Under the pieces are notes generated by a model. That model worked only from the letters and a program-made list of their open reading frames with translations. It did not search any database and was not told the origin of the DNA. Position numbers and translations under genes: made by a program. From Aselliscus stoliczkanus (Eukaryota > Chordata > Mammalia > Chiroptera > Hipposideridae): a stretch of 64,000 nucleotides of DNA. Shown here piece by piece: positions 1 through 12,800 of this stretch; the first letter of the stretch is position 1, and every line of letters starts with the position of its first letter. The stretch covers positions 84,502,271 to 84,566,270 of the forward strand of contig CM066737.1 of NCBI GenBank assembly GCA_033961575.1. The letters run 5' to 3'.

Positions 1-2101
1 TGAAGTAGGGCTGGTGGCTGCAACTGGAACCTACTCTTAACCAAGGCCCAATGTCAAGGTTCCTGCTTGATGCCACTGCCTCTCTTACATGGATGATCCC
101 AACAACGCCAGGTGGTTTCCCACTTGGGAACCCAACACTACACGGAGCAGATGTACATGTATGCACCACAGGGAACGCAGAGTCCCAGGGTTGTGTCAAG
201 ACAATACTTCGTGCTTTGCAGTGTTCGTGTGTCTTGTATGGCCTGTCAACCTCTCCTAACAGATGCGAATTCTCAGGGACTGGGTGGGTCATGATTTAAT
301 CTGGCCCCATCCACACAGAGCAGACATTTCTTTCGATTTGAAAGCATGAATTTTTAGGGCTTTTCTAAGTTTTGCCCTAAGGTACGAATTTCTGTGAACA
401 CTGATGGAAGTTTTGGGAAACTATTTCTACTTTTGAACAGCTGTTATATAATGCATTTCATTTTGGATTTGAAAGTTCGAATGGAACAGCCAAAATGAAA
501 CAAATGGTCTTTCCTTGAGAGCTGTGCTAGTAGAAATGTTTCTGTTTTACACATGGAAAGCTATCAAATTGAGGCCTAATTACAGTTTTCAACAGGTGGT
601 TCTTAATAGCAAAGCAGTTATCACACATTTAATAAGAACAGGAGCTAACTAGGTGGACTTGGGTGTCTGATTATCATTTAAGCGTGTAATTGCATTTTTC
701 AATATAATTAGCAATAAAATTGAATGTGTAAATTAATAGATGTGATTGTGATTCAGTGCAATCCTTTATATTAAGGACATTAGCTCTCAATTGATAGCAA
801 TATAATTTAGTGATTATTTTTCTTACTATTTTTTCTGACAAGGACAAAATATATGTAATCAAAGTCATGTTTTAATAAATTAAGATATCAAGTGTAGTTA
901 TATTTTGATTAATTTAGATAAAATTTATGGAAACAAATATTAATATTCCAATAGTCTAATTTAAAGGATAAAACCAACCTCCATACTATGCTACTGAGAA
1001 TTAAACCTATGGTTTTTCTATGGGTATACTATAAATTGATATCAATGAGGGATTGTAAAGCATTTGATCAAAGTACTGATTCCTATATTGTAGTTATTAT
1101 TTTTCACGAATTTTTATATAGAGAGGAATTCAGTTAAATCCTGAACTCCTTTACAGGGAAATAAAAAAACAAGATTTAGCATTAGTATGAAACAGCATTT
1201 TTTTTTTCTTCCTAACTGGTAACTTTAAGTGTAAAACTAAACTATACTTTACATATTTCATAGGCTGTATTATTTTTCACATGTAAATTGTCCTATAGAC
1301 ACCAGGTAAACACAGTACCTCTTTCCAATTACCATTATTTCATTGCATATGCATTCAAAATAGTGCATAATGGGTACATAATTGACATATTTGGGGGCTA
1401 TTTCCTGGGGGTTATGAATTCCCTCTCCTCAGGTCAACACCCTGCAGTGTCCTTCTGGAAAGGGATAATGCCATAAAACTTTGCCTCTAAAGACAATCTC
1501 TCTGTCTTTCTCTGTTTGTCTAGCTCCCTCGTCCCCTCTCTCCTTTCCTTCTCTCCCTCTCTCTCCTTTGCTTGCTTTAAAGAAGCACGTTGCATGGATC
1601 CCAGAGCCACTAGGAAGTTAATTCTGCCAACAGTGAGAGAGAAGGTGGACGCAGCCCCTTCCTCAAATGAAGCTGTGAGAACGCAGCACTTGGCCAATCC
1701 CTTACTGAAAACGATAGACCTTGAGCAGAGGGCCCATCTAAGTCACATCTAGACCTCTGATCCGCTGAAAATGGGACATAATAAATGTGTGTTGTTTTAA
1801 GCCGCTCAGTGTTTGGTAATTTGTTAGGCAACCACAGATTAATACAGACAGCAAGGTTAGGCGCGCCTCCCCTCTGCTCCCATGGAACTTCCTTACGCAG
1901 CCATTATAAAACGCACCCGCGACTAAAGTAATCAGCTCTGCTTATTCTTGAGGATAAGCTCTTTGTTCAGCCACCAGTAGGGCTGAAATTTTTATCTTGT
2001 ACATTTCTAAAGTCTTCAGCTGCCACCTCGTCACCTGTACTAGTCATTCCGTTAAAGCACCATCCCGAGATGGAGGCGCACGGCCACAGGTCTGTTCGTA
2101 C
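1..2101 (-). other. CFAP47: CFAP47 intron (3' end outside window)
   Basis: The intron is AT-rich. From 1 to about 1490 I recognise nothing beyond short homopolymers; small open frames at 51-300 are not supported as genes. An MLT1-type LTR relic fills about 1500-1850. From 1850 to 2101 nothing is recognised. Confidence 0.7.
1500..1850 (+). repeat. MLT1-type MaLR LTR relic, 3' part
   Basis: The end ATAATAAATGTGTGTTGTTT followed by AAGCCGCTCAGT, GGTAATTTGTTA and AATACAG is the classic 3' end of MLT1 LTRs (ancient mammalian ERVL-MaLR). It is heavily diverged and non-coding. Confidence 0.8.
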
Positions 2102-2244
2102 CTGTTTGCTGCTGAGCAGGATGACACAGTAGCGTGTCTGCATGTCAAAGGGAAGAAACAGGAGCTTTAGGCTTGAAGATTCGTTCACTCCCACATAAAG
2201 TATGCATGATCTGCAGAAATATTCCTTGAAGCTGGATTTAATTG
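2102..2244 (-). CDS. CFAP47: CFAP47 exon, ASH-like module, most 3' exon in window
   Basis: This 143-bp exon has acceptor CATGTTTTGCAG|CA and donor AAACAG|GTACGA, phase 1 to phase 0. It encodes IKSSFKEYFCRSCILYVGV, NESSSLKLLFLPFDMQTRY and CVILLSSKQ. The L.L.FLPF.....Y.V.L pattern is the classic strand pair of axonemal ASH domains. A downstream exon must follow in phase 0, but I could not identify one between 1 and 2101. Confidence 0.92.
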
Positions 2245-2849
2245 CTGCAAAACATGAAGCAGTTTATTTACCTATCATTTCATGAGTGCTGTTCTAATAA
2301 AGCGGCTGTTTCAATTAGTCATTATGGTTTGAGGGTGAATAAAAAAATGGTCAAAGCATTAGCACACAAATTTAGAAGAGAATACATACTTTGTTAATAA
2401 AAGTATGGGTGACCCCAATGCGAGCTTGATATAATTTTAAAAAAGTATAATTATGATGTCCTACTAAAGATGACTTAATAAATGATTCCTTTATAAAAGG
2501 GAGCTTTACTAGTGTTTAAAATTAACTTCTATATACATATTTAAATAGTAAAGCGATCACTGAAGAATCTTCACAATTCGGGGCGACTATATAATGTTCA
2601 CATTACAGGGAGTAATAGACAACATGAAGTGGAAATACAGTATCTATAATGTTTTTGCTGGTTTTAAAACATGTCCACAAATTCTTTAATGTAGCCTTAA
2701 ATGCGGTGACATGGTGTGCCAGTTTTAGTGACTTGATCCTAACGAACAGTACACTAGAATGGAGCAAGTCGAGCGGTGTGACTTCTGATACCAGATCAGA
2801 AAATGTAATACAGTTTTTCCTAATTATCTCTTTTCTTGGTTTACTTGCT

Positions 2850-3142
2850 TTCAGAATCAAGCTGCTCTCCTAGGCCACATGGAGAGGCCATATGTAAGTG
2901 TCCAGGCCAATAGACCCACCTGAGGTCCCAGACGAAAGGCATTCATCACCGGACATGTGAGTGAGAAAGCCTTTGGGGTGAGTCAAGCCCCAGCCTTGGT
3001 CTGACTGCAACTGCAAGAGTCACCTAGCTGAGGCCAGTCAACCCAGAATTGTGAGAAATACTAATCATATTACATTTTTATTGTTTAATGTTACCACATT
3101 TGCGGTAGTTTATTCTGTATAGCTATAGATAACCAGAGCATT
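2850..3142 (+). repeat. MLT1-like LTR relic
   Basis: The GGCCACATGGAGAGGCCATA segment, the GAGGCCAGTCAACCC segment and the terminal GTGAGAAATACTAATCATAT with TTTATTCTGTATAGC follow the order seen in MLT1-type LTRs. It is old and degraded. Confidence 0.65.
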
Positions 3143-3237
3143 CCTTTATCTACTTTCCTATCCATCATTCTACCCATATTTTCTAAACCTATAGTTATTT
3201 CAGAAAACAAAGTAAACTGTGTTCTCCTTATAATTTC

Positions 3238-3430
3238 TTTTATTTATTTTTATGATTAGTTTCAGGTGTACAAAACAGCATAATGATTAGATATTTACAC
3301 CTGTCTAACAAGTGTAAGTAGTGATAACTCCAATAAGTCTACTAACCATGTGACATCCTATATAGCTGTTACTATACTATTGATTATATTCCCTATGCTG
3401 TACTTTATTTACATCCTGTGAGGGAATTTA

Positions 3431-3477
<47 letters not shown>

Positions 3478-3538
3478 ATACACATTATATTTGACCTTCA
3501 ATAGTATTTTATATTTTATATTAGTTTCAGGTGTAATT
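3238..3538 (-). repeat. L1 3' tail with perfect 11-bp duplication
   Basis: The TTAGTTTCAGGTGTACAAAA segment is the reverse complement of the bat L1 3' untranslated region. The flanks CTTATAATTTC at 3227-3237 and 3539-3549 are identical, marking the target-site duplication. A CTAT microsatellite lies inside at 3430-3477. Confidence 0.7.
3430..3477. repeat. (CTAT)n microsatellite
   Basis: About twelve uninterrupted tetranucleotide units, inside an L1 tail. Confidence 0.95.
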
Positions 3539-3860
3539 CTTATAATTTCAAACATGGTGATACTTGTCACCTAAATAGGTTTAAGCACTTCAGAATAAGC
3601 CAAAAGAAACATAAAAGTGATTTATCCAAATACATCTATCGTACAGGGGAGGAAACTAAGACCCAGCAGTGAAAGGAAAGATGTGGGCAGAGTCCTCCCA
3701 AGGGTCACGAGCAGGAAAGGCTGAGGACCAACACTTCAGCCTCCCATTCAGCCAGCAATGCCCAGGGTTTGCCATTCTGTCTATAGTTTCATTTGACATT
3801 TCTCTCTGTACTTAAAAATAAGATGTGAAAAGAAATAAAAGCTTTTTTTGAGGTACTCAC

Positions 3861-3931
3861 AGGTTTTTAAGGCATTTGGGACACTGGAAGAGTCCTCATC
3901 AACATGATCTTCGTCGGTATTCCCAGCAGCA
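3861..3931 (-). CDS. CFAP47: CFAP47 exon, acidic linker
   Basis: This 71-bp exon has acceptor TTATGACAG|T and donor AAAACCT|GTGAGT, phase 2 to phase 1. It encodes AAGNTDEDHVDEDSSSVPNA then LKT. The D/E/S-rich composition suggests a disordered linker between two folded modules. The phases link the 9888-9974 exon to the 2102-2244 exon exactly. The low complexity makes it the least conserved exon in this set, so identity rests on splice sites and phase as well as position. Confidence 0.88.
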
Positions 3932-4171
3932 CTGTCATAAGTAAATAGAAAAAGCAACATCAATAAAACAGACAAATCTCACAAACAATTCTCTATATTA
4001 ATTAAATCTCACAGATTCTTAAACATCATGGCTACCTACAATAAGATGTACAAAGGCTGCAGGTTTCTTTCATGTATCATGTTATGTTTATATTCTTTTA
4101 GAACTTTTAAAAGTAAGAAAAATACAAAGAGCAATGTAACAATCATCCAGAATTTTAAAAATTTGGTAAAC

Positions 4172-4383
4172 GGAGGGCTGTGCGGCCCCTCCCCCCGCAA
4201 CTAGATTGAAAATGGCGACTAAACTTGGATCTGAGCTTGCTCCCTCCCCCCACAACTAAGCTTGAAGAACAACAACTAACTTGGAGCTGATGGATCCTGG
4301 AAAAACACAATGTTCCCCTTCCCGAATTCCCCAACACTGTTTCCTTCCCCAATTCCCCAATAAAATCTTTAAAAAGAAAAAAA
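4172..4383 (+). repeat. 5'-truncated tRNA-derived SINE with Rhin-1-like 3' end
   Basis: The tail TCCCCAATAAAATCTTTAAA matches the long Rhin-1 end. The body contains AACTTGGAGCTGATGGATCC, shared with the tRNA-Ile-like SINE at 16289. Flanks TTTGGTAAAC and ATTGGTAAAC give an imperfect target-site duplication. Confidence 0.8.
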
Positions 4384-4425
4384 AATTGGTAAACACAATT
4401 CCTGAATACCACAAAGAAGTAAACA

Positions 4426-4428
<3 letters not shown>

Positions 4429-4458
<30 letters not shown>
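4429..4458. repeat. (GAT)n microsatellite
   Basis: About ten GAT units. On the minus strand they read as a histidine run in an otherwise meaningless open frame. Confidence 0.95.
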
Positions 4459-6724
4459 AACCCAAATCCTGAGACTCAAAAGCAGAAGATCTCAACTTAG
4501 GACTATATAGCTATTCTCTCCAAAAATGGTTCCAGATCTTGATGTCTTAAAAAATGTTCTTCTCTCAGCTTATTGTTTCCACATTTTGCTTCTTTCTCAT
4601 AACGGCAGAAGGAGGCGTGGGCAGCTGTTTAATCTCTGGTTGCATGTCTGAAGATTAATTAGGAGATCACAGCCTGAAGCAATTGCCTCCCTTGAAAGGT
4701 TCTATGTCTTCCAGAACACATCAATTTTCCCCAATTTGCTCTTCACTTAGTATTCATGACTACTTTGCTCTACAAGCTGTCAATTACTGTCTGGGCTCTC
4801 AGATATTGTGTGCCCGATTTTTTTTTTTCCTGACAATACAAAACAACCATGTTTTCTCATCATGTTATCTGCTTTTGCCTAAATTTGATACTGTAAAAAT
4901 CTATTGACTATTTCCAAGTAAAGTTGTTTAATCATATCCATGCCATTTCTCCAAACACTGTCTTTCTTTTACACCAAATTCTTAATAAGGTTATTTCCCA
5001 CATCTTATAATTATTCTCTGCTTTACTTTTACTTCACAGGCAGTCTGATTAGCATTTTAAGTAATAACTTTTCTTTGAAAGTGAAGAACATTTAATATGT
5101 TATGTAATTTGAGCATCTGGTAGATATTTTAAGGGTATCGCAGATATAATAGATGAATATTTTAGCATTTATAAGGGAGACCATAAGGAGAGTGGGGACA
5201 AAAACAACAAAAATGAAAATTTCTCAATGTACAGATTCACTGCCATGTCTTTGACAATGGAGCTCTGGGTAGAATGCCTGATTAAAATCCTCAGATAATC
5301 TCCAAACCTCATTTTCTTTCATACTTGCAATCTCTAGCCATTTAGTCATTTTTTGTTTCATAGTGAATAGAAAAGCAGAGCAATTTGGGCTTCATCTCTT
5401 TTTTCTTTCCTTTACGTATTTTGTTGGAGAACAGCTAAGGAAAGTACTTTTTCAAGAAATCAAAGAGTTGCCTCATCCTCAAAGGAGACTCGCAAACCCA
5501 GAAAAATTGAGTTACCTGTACTATTTATGGTAAAGACAGATAGAAAAAAATTTGCAGACCCAGGAATTATATTGACTTGTTCATAAAGCTAATGATTATC
5601 ATGATTAACTCAGAGACATCCAAAAATAACTTAATACAACAAACTGGCTCAAGAAAATTCTATTTTAACTAATCAATGTTCTTGAGTTTAGAAACTCAGT
5701 GATAAACCCAACTTGTTTAACAGAACCAGTTTCTTGCACTAACTTACTTTTTCGTCATTCCCTGCACCTAAGTCCATGGTATAATTTTCCTTGATGCTCC
5801 CGGATTACCGTTGAAGCTATGGCCGAGGAAGCATGTTTAAACCCTTGGTTTTAAGGAAGAAATGGCATCCAAAGAGGCTAAAATTATACAAAATACTGCT
5901 GATCAAGCAGCGAAATATTTTCTGCTAGTTTAGTAGCGGGCCAAACAAAGTCAGGGAATGGAGCCTACTTTCGAGATATGAAGGATGACATTTCCTTGCT
6001 TCCCTGCAGTAGTGGCACGCAGCTTTTTGCGAGTAAAATAACCAAAATGACATCGAACTGATTCTATTCAGAGCATGAATAAAGCAGCCCCAAGAATGAC
6101 TTCCTACTCAAGCCTTTTCCAGTAGGGAAGGAAGACCTTTATTATAAGACTTCATGAAGTTACCCCTGGGCCAAACATTCAGGGCTGAGTCCATACCAAA
6201 AACAAATGATCTGGTTCATGTCAAGTTTTATGCACCATGGGAAGGGATGTAAGAGGATTAACTTTTAGATTAATTCCATTCTCCATGTGTCCAGGAGTTC
6301 TTCAAATAAAAGGGCCTGGTGGCCATCTGGAGGACAGTAAGAATGGGTGTTTGCTGCTTTGAGTACCACTTTGGCCCCTGAGTGGATGAAGAGTCTCTAA
6401 AGCAAGGGGTGCAAACCTGGGGTTCAAGGACAGAAAGGATCTGTGAATACAAATGGGAAAAAAATTTTACCTTGTCTTCCAGTAACTCTTAGCAATTTAA
6501 ACTGAACCACAGTAGTACTGGCTGTACTATGACTTGGTCTCCAAATAATCACAGATATGTTCTTGCACATATCTTGAGCTATTATTTCTTTTAGAGTAGG
6601 ATAATTATTATGTCCACCATTAGATCTCATTATGTATTGTGTTAATGAAGAAGTATGTATTTTAATATATTACAGTTTTTAAATATTTTGATAACCTACT
6701 GGAGCATGAGATTCCTCTATGCTA

Positions 6725-7112
6725 TAGAGTGAATTGTGTCACTCTTAAATTACATGTGGCAGCTAACTCCCCAAATGACTATATTTGGAAATCGGGCCTA
6801 TATGAAGGTGATGAAGGTTAGAAATGAGGTCATAAGGGAGGGGCAATGCTATAATAAAATTAGTGTCCTTCTAAGTTATAAGAAGACACGCCAGGGAGCT
6901 CACCCTCTCTCTCCGTGTGTGCACAAAATAGAGGTCATGTGAGCACGCAGCCAGGTGGCTGCCACTTATAAACCAAAAGCTAAGGCCTCAGCATGCAACC
7001 TACCTTGCTGCCACCTTGGACTTCCAACCTCCAGAACTGGGAGAAATACATTTCTGTTGTTGAAGCCACCCATTCTACGCTATTTTGCTATGGCAACCCA
7101 AGTAGATTAAGA
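6725..7112 (+). repeat. MaLR LTR (MLT1/MST-type), near full length
   Basis: Ordered landmarks of MaLR LTRs are present: CCCCAAATGACTATATTTGG, GAGGTCATAAGGGAGGGG, TTATAAGAAGACACGCCAGG, CACCTTGGACTTCCAACCTC, CAGAACTGGGAGAAATA and GTAGATTAAGATA at the end. Confidence 0.85.
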
Positions 7113-8769
7113 TAGTCTGTAATCCTTGTATCTTACTTTGTATATTTATGAAACAGTATTCTGTGAAGTATAATAGGCTTCATCAGATAGCCAAAGGGCC
7201 TGATGACATTTAAAGCAGGTAGGAAACCCTAATAGAGAGCAAGAGGATCATGGCAGAATGTCACTCTTAGTGTATACATCTGATCTTCCATTCGCTCTGC
7301 TTTCCTTAGAGACTTGCCTAATTCTACTTGGCACTAATTATTGAGTGTAGAATAAAATATATTAAAATCATACATCTCCAGAATCCAGTCTTTTGGGGTT
7401 TTCAGCAAGAATCAGTACTCAGAAAAATCTCTCTACCGGGGTCTTCTTTCCTCTGAGGGGCGATTCTGGGCCAAGCTATTCTGGGACACAGGGATGAATG
7501 ATGGAGCCCTGAAGCGTATGGAGTATACAGTCTGTCATGCAAAGTAGTTCTCCAAGAAGTACTTACAAAGCAGAATGATAAACACTTCAACAACTTTTCC
7601 ACCTTAATACATATTCTCCTATAGTCCATATGGATAAGCATATGTCTTGTACTTCCCCTCGCCTGCCCCCCATCTGACTGCTTCTGTAATCCCCTCTTCC
7701 CACGCTTTTTCTACACTAGTAGGCAAGCTCTCTCCCTTCTGTAGATCCTGGACATCAAGCTTTTCTATGTCAGATGCCAATTTGTACATGATAAAGGAGA
7801 CCACCAGAGTATAGTGTACGCGTGGGGGAAAAAAAAGTGCTTAGTATCTATTATTCTCCTTAAATGCCTTCTCCTCTGTGAAGACCTCTATAATATAGAT
7901 AGCGATATTCCTTGCCAAGCAGCTCACAGAACATGATTTTTTTTTCGGTATAACATATCCTACTGAATTCATTCTGCCCCAATCAATTGCCTCCATTTGT
8001 GTAGATTTTTTTTCTTCTCTACTTGATGATTGGTACCTTATGGACCATATCTGTGACTTATTTATCCCTACGTTTCTCTAGTACTAAGAATAGTGTTTGT
8101 GGTGCCACTTGGTAAGAATTTATCGAATAAATAATTTCACACCACTGGAGAAAAATAGCAAGTCATATCACGGTATGAAATTATTTACAACGTGCTCATT
8201 TCCGAGCACTGTTGATACGTCATCCAATTTTAAAGTGTGGCTAAAATCAGTCCCCTGTCCTGATCCTTTCTGATAATCCTTTGAAGATAATTAGAATAAA
8301 AACTGCCAAACTCCTCTCACTTATGCTCATGGGTCATGTTCCCATAGTAAAATCTTTGAAGAATACAAAGTTCTATCATCCATGTGGTTTCCAATGAGCT
8401 GTTTTATAAGTATCTGTTGCTGAAGAACAGCAGCTTATAGTCATTTTTAAAAATTTTAATAGGAGACTCTATCATTTTTATGCCACCTGAAAGGTAATTT
8501 CAGCACTTTACTGCTCATTTCAGAAGAAAAAAATTATTGTTTGGGGAGATATTGACTGAAGCGGCTCTGCAGAGGAGTGTTAGTATAAGCCAGGTCATGC
8601 TGCAGTAATAACCCCGTATCTCAGTTGATTAACACAAGAGTTTATTTCTTACTCTCACTACATGTCCATCCTAGGTGGAAAGGATACACTCAGAGACCCA
8701 TTTCTATATGTGCTTCTCTAATAATTGTGGCAGGAAAAGGGAACAGGATAATTGTTCACAGGGTCTTAA

Positions 8770-8990
8770 TCCTTTCACTGCATTAATTGATTTCAAAGTT
8801 TGTTTGTTTTTCAATATGTGTCAAAAATCCACAAAAAATCAAAAGTTGAGAGTTTGGCTGTTTTACACATGTATACTCAAACTGCGCAATAGAAAGAAAA
8901 GTTTTCTTGAGCTCATGGGGTAAACTCGAATGCCACAGTTAGCGGATGTAAATATTTATTCGGATATATCCGAACCTCGCAGCAAAGGAG
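8770..8990. mobile_element. piggyBac-like non-autonomous element (221 bp)
   Basis: TTAA lies immediately on both sides (8766-8769 and 8991-8994). The ends TCCTTTCACTGC and GCAGCAAAGGAG are imperfect inverted repeats of the CCTTTGC type seen at piggyBac termini. No transposase is encoded. An internal 16-bp perfect palindrome, TTCGGATATATCCGAA, sits at about 8959-8974. Confidence 0.6.
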
Positions 8991-9887
8991 TTAATGCTAC
9001 CACTTGGAAAAGGCATTCCGCACCTCTCCTAACATGCATTGGCCACACATGAACTTCAAACAGCACTGGGTAAGTGTAATATTACCATGTGCCTAAAAAG
9101 AGGAAAACAGGGATATCTATAAAAAGCTCTAAAAAATGCAGATAGTTTAAGGAGAATTTAAAAAAAACAAAACATTTTCTTGTGCTATTATGTTACCTGC
9201 CTGATTAAACCTAGAGAGCAGACCAGGATTTTATTGAGACCTCAAATCAATACTCATGGCACTTTAACTGCTGTTTGCAGACATGCACAAAGCGGCAAAA
9301 CTTCCAGTCACTGGTCAAGCAAGTTCCCAGCTGAGGTCAAACAAGGTGATACTGGACCTTTCTGTTTCAGTTCTCATACACAGATGACCAGAGGATGGAG
9401 ATGGTAGAGGGCAGTATGGAAGGGCAAGAAGCTCCTGCTTTGGGGCAAGGTAGACAGGGTTTGAAACCCTTCTCAGATACCTGCTAGTGACACAGCCTCA
9501 GACAAGTCATTTAACACTTCTGAATCTCATTTACTTTGCGCAAAGTCAAGAAAGTAGAATCTGTTAAGACGTGTTCTTTTTAGGATTTACGATTGGAAGC
9601 TATGTGATTACATATATTTCTCCAAGGAGTAATGGTTCAGTATTCATTAATTGAATATTTGCAGCAATTTCATAGATCGTGAGTACCACGATCATACACA
9701 TATTTATTCAATTTTTGTGTACATAAACCTAGTACCACATAAGAGAATTAGTGTGACTATTATAAATTACATATAAATTAAATATTTCAAATAAATGAAA
9801 ATTATTATATAATTATATAAAAAGTTTACTTGAATTTGTCAGAATTTTTCCTCAACTATTACAAGCACAGAATTTATAGACATTTAC

Positions 9888-9974
9888 CCATGCTTCCTGC
9901 GGTTATTGAATTGTCCAGTTGCAATTAATTGAGATGTCACAGAGATAAATGTTGAGGATTCCACCAACATGACA
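9888..9974 (-). CDS. CFAP47: CFAP47 short exon (29 codons)
   Basis: This 87-bp exon is too short to appear as a long open frame. Acceptor TTTATTTTAG|T and donor CATGG|GTAAAT are both good, and the phase is 2 at both ends. With the AG carried over, it reads SVMLVESSTFISVTSQLIAT then GQFNNRRKHG. The VMLVESSTF motif continues the strand that began with TAGDF in the preceding exon, and I recognise its counterpart in CFAP47. The second half is polar and probably a flexible linker. Confidence 0.9.
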
Positions 9975-10467
9975 CTAAAATAAATTTAAAAAGGATTATT
10001 TTGGATCCTACTGTAACAAAAATAAGATGAGCACAAACAAACTTCTTTTAAATGTTTTTCCATTATTCATAAAATATAATAATTAGAATCAGAATAAATT
10101 ACAGTTCAAAAAGTCGAGTCCTCATTCTACAACTTAAAACATAGATGTTAGAAAGAAAGGGAAAATCTGAAATGGAAATACATAAAAAAATAATATTCTT
10201 TTATATGGAAAGGCAACTCTGAATTCTCACAGCAAGAAAATTTAGAACATAAATGACTACCCATTATACTCCAGAAACAACGAGGAAATCACACATTGGT
10301 CTTAAAAAAAACACTGTCAGAGCTGTACACAATTTTATAATTTCTAACCCTATTTCCAAAAAAGAGAAATGTTTCTTTCAGGAGTGGACATGAGATGTGG
10401 GTACCTAGTTAATCAGTGATTTAATAATTACATCATCTTCTGGAATCACATTATATGATAATGCTCA

Positions 10468-10640
10468 TTCATTCAAGAAATAGTTTTAGAGATTCCATTA
10501 TGTGTTAGGTGTAGGACTAGGTGCTGGAAAATACAATTGTAAACATATTTTTCTTTCTGCCTTACATTGCCCATACTGTAGCTGAGGGATAGTGTGGAAA
10601 TGGTAGTCTAGCAGTAGGTGAAAGGTGTCATGAAGAATCA
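10468..10640 (+). repeat. Old mammal-wide LINE-like repeat
   Basis: The ATTCATTCAAGAAATAGTTT, ATGTGTTAGGTGTAGG and CTAGGTGCTGGAAAATACAA series is a diverged form of the widespread motif ending TGTGCCAGGCACTG; class not certain. Confidence 0.5.
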
Positions 10641-11539
10641 TGTCAGGAATGCCTAATTCTACTGGCCGAGTTGAACAGAATCTGTACAACATTGTTAAGA
10701 ACAGATTTATCCAAACTTGATTTGTTAAAAGAAATCTTTTTTTGTTATGTCACAGTTATTAAGATCTCATGATAGCGCTACAATAAAAAACAGATCAATA
10801 ATAAAATTAATCAAATGTTTTAGTCTTGAAACACATTCACAAATACAAACACAACTGCATGCAGAAACTAAAATGCAACATATTCGTATGTCCTGACGTT
10901 AATATAATGAATGCTAACATCAGTTTCTGTCATTTTGTTTGAACTTGATATTTCTGATGCTTTCATATAAGGGTTGTAAGGAATTATATGAATATTTAAT
11001 TCATACAAAATACTAAAAATTTGTAAACAAAATTAACTGTAATAAAATGTAAACTATGAACGATGAAAAACATGTATCAGACTACCCGATTTGCTTGTAT
11101 CATTGGAGAAAAGCAAATGTAGAAAGAATTCCTCTCCAGAGTATAATTTAAATTTGAAGTCAGGCACTAAATTCTCATTTAAATCTCATAAGATTATGAG
11201 GCAGAAAACATTAACAATGTTTCTTTATATTTCTATAAATCCAAAGTGAATCATTGGGGTATGTTATTTGGGTCATAATTTCTTCTGCTTAAGAAACAAT
11301 CATAAGGATAATACAATTTGACACACAAATAAAAAGATTAAACCACTATAACAAATACTAAAATTTTCATATACTATACACGTACGATTTTGAGATAAAA
11401 TAGAATTCCATATGCTTCTGTTTGAAAAGTCCCTGCTTAATTATAATAAACAGATACATTAAAATAGATACATTAATTGTAAAACTGAAATACAAATTGC
11501 CATTAAAATGGCTAAAAATCCTATTTGATTACTGCAGTC

Positions 11540-11895
11540 TCTAAATCAGTTGTATTATCACCCTCTGGAGCACTTATTAGAAATGCAGATTCTCAAGCTT
11601 CTATTTGCGTGAATTCTGACATAGTTGGTCTGGCATGGGTTCTAGGAACCTCCATCTAAAAAAGCTCCCCCAATGTTTTTTAACCAGCTTGTCTATGGAT
11701 TAAACTTTGAGCAATCCTGACTTAGCCCAGCCCTGGTCTAACATTAGTGTACAAGCAAATACTCTGGAGATGCTATTAAATGCAGATTCTGACTCAACTG
11801 ACTTGGAGTAGGCCTGAGATTCCGATTTTGTATAAGCTCTTAGGTGCTGTTGATCTTACTCGTTCAAGGATCACACTCTGAGAAGCAAGAGTCTA
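11540..11895. repeat. Two MER5-like (hAT-Charlie) relics
   Basis: Two similar blocks carry GAGCACTTATTAGAAATGCA and GATGCTATTAAATGCAGATT, the hallmark of MER5A-type hAT MITEs (group of AAATGCAGATTCT). The second ends with GGATCACACTCTGAGAAGCA. Confidence 0.65.
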
Positions 11896-12800
11896 ATCTA
11901 AAACCAATAGCATCCTTTAAATAATAAAACTAGGACAGCAGGAAAAGAAAGGCAGGGAATGGCAGAGTTAAACACACCATATACTCAATACCCCTGTATG
12001 AAAGCTATAAACACTGGAAAAATTGTCTAATTAAGTTTTTCTGATCTCTGGCTAATTAACAAAAGGCTCGCAGCAATCTGATCAGTGCTTATCCAAGAAA
12101 AACTGCCAAACATTGGTGAAAGCAGTAGAATCTGCAGCCTTATGACTTTTAGGTTGCAACTCTCATCCCCCTCTCCATAGCTGGACAGTAGCTTTGAAAA
12201 CTAGCAGCCTTGCAACCAAGGTAGTTGTTAAAACCCACAGGTTTGCAAGCCCTGTGAGAGGACAGACTGAGATTAGAGCTCTTCTAAAACATCCCTTGGC
12301 ATGGTTATTGTTTAAGCTGTCTTGCAGCTCCCTGGAAAAACTCAGTTTGCAAGGTGTAGTCTTTATTTGGCCTGACTGAAAGGAAAACACATATCCCCAG
12401 GATGTTTGGTTGAAACAATCAGAAGCAGTTGTACCGAGGCTGCTACAGCAGTTAAATCAAATAAGAGCCTGCCTAAACATAAAGGGAAAATCTGGGGAAC
12501 AAGATGCCTATACGAAGGGCTGCAGTAGCTAGCTAGATCCCCAAAATACATCTACCTGTGAAAGACAATGATGTCTCACCAAATAAATTCTATCCAGAAA
12601 GAGAAATTATACAAAACAACCAATTATAAATTCTCAAATTAAAAAGTACAATACTTGAAATAAAAAAAAATCACTAGAGGGACTCAACAGCAAGACTGAG
12701 GTGTTAAAAGAAGCAATGCACTTGAAAATAGGTCAAATAAAATGATTAATTCTAAAGTACAGAAAAGTATTAAATAGACACTATCAAAAAAGAGAATGAG

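Larger units (their letters stand above)
2245..3860 (-). other. CFAP47: CFAP47 intron
   Basis: This intron contains an MLT1-like LTR relic (about 2850-3142) and a minus-strand L1 tail with a CTAT microsatellite (3238-3538). The stretches 2245-2850 and 3550-3860 hold nothing I recognise. Confidence 0.7.
3932..9887 (-). other. CFAP47: CFAP47 intron
   Basis: This intron contains a 5'-truncated SINE (4172-4383), a GAT microsatellite (4429-4458), an MLT1/MST-type LTR (about 6725-7112) and a piggyBac-like element (8770-8990). I see nothing recognisable in 4460-6720, 7115-8760 and 8995-9887, apart from a region near 8590-8690 that looks like an old medium-reiterated repeat. Confidence 0.7.

Noticed and set aside
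4256..4495. Frame with a histidine run
   Set aside because: The run is a GAT microsatellite read on the minus strand.
8675..8923. 82-codon plus frame
   Set aside because: It runs across the left end of the piggyBac-like element and has no other support.
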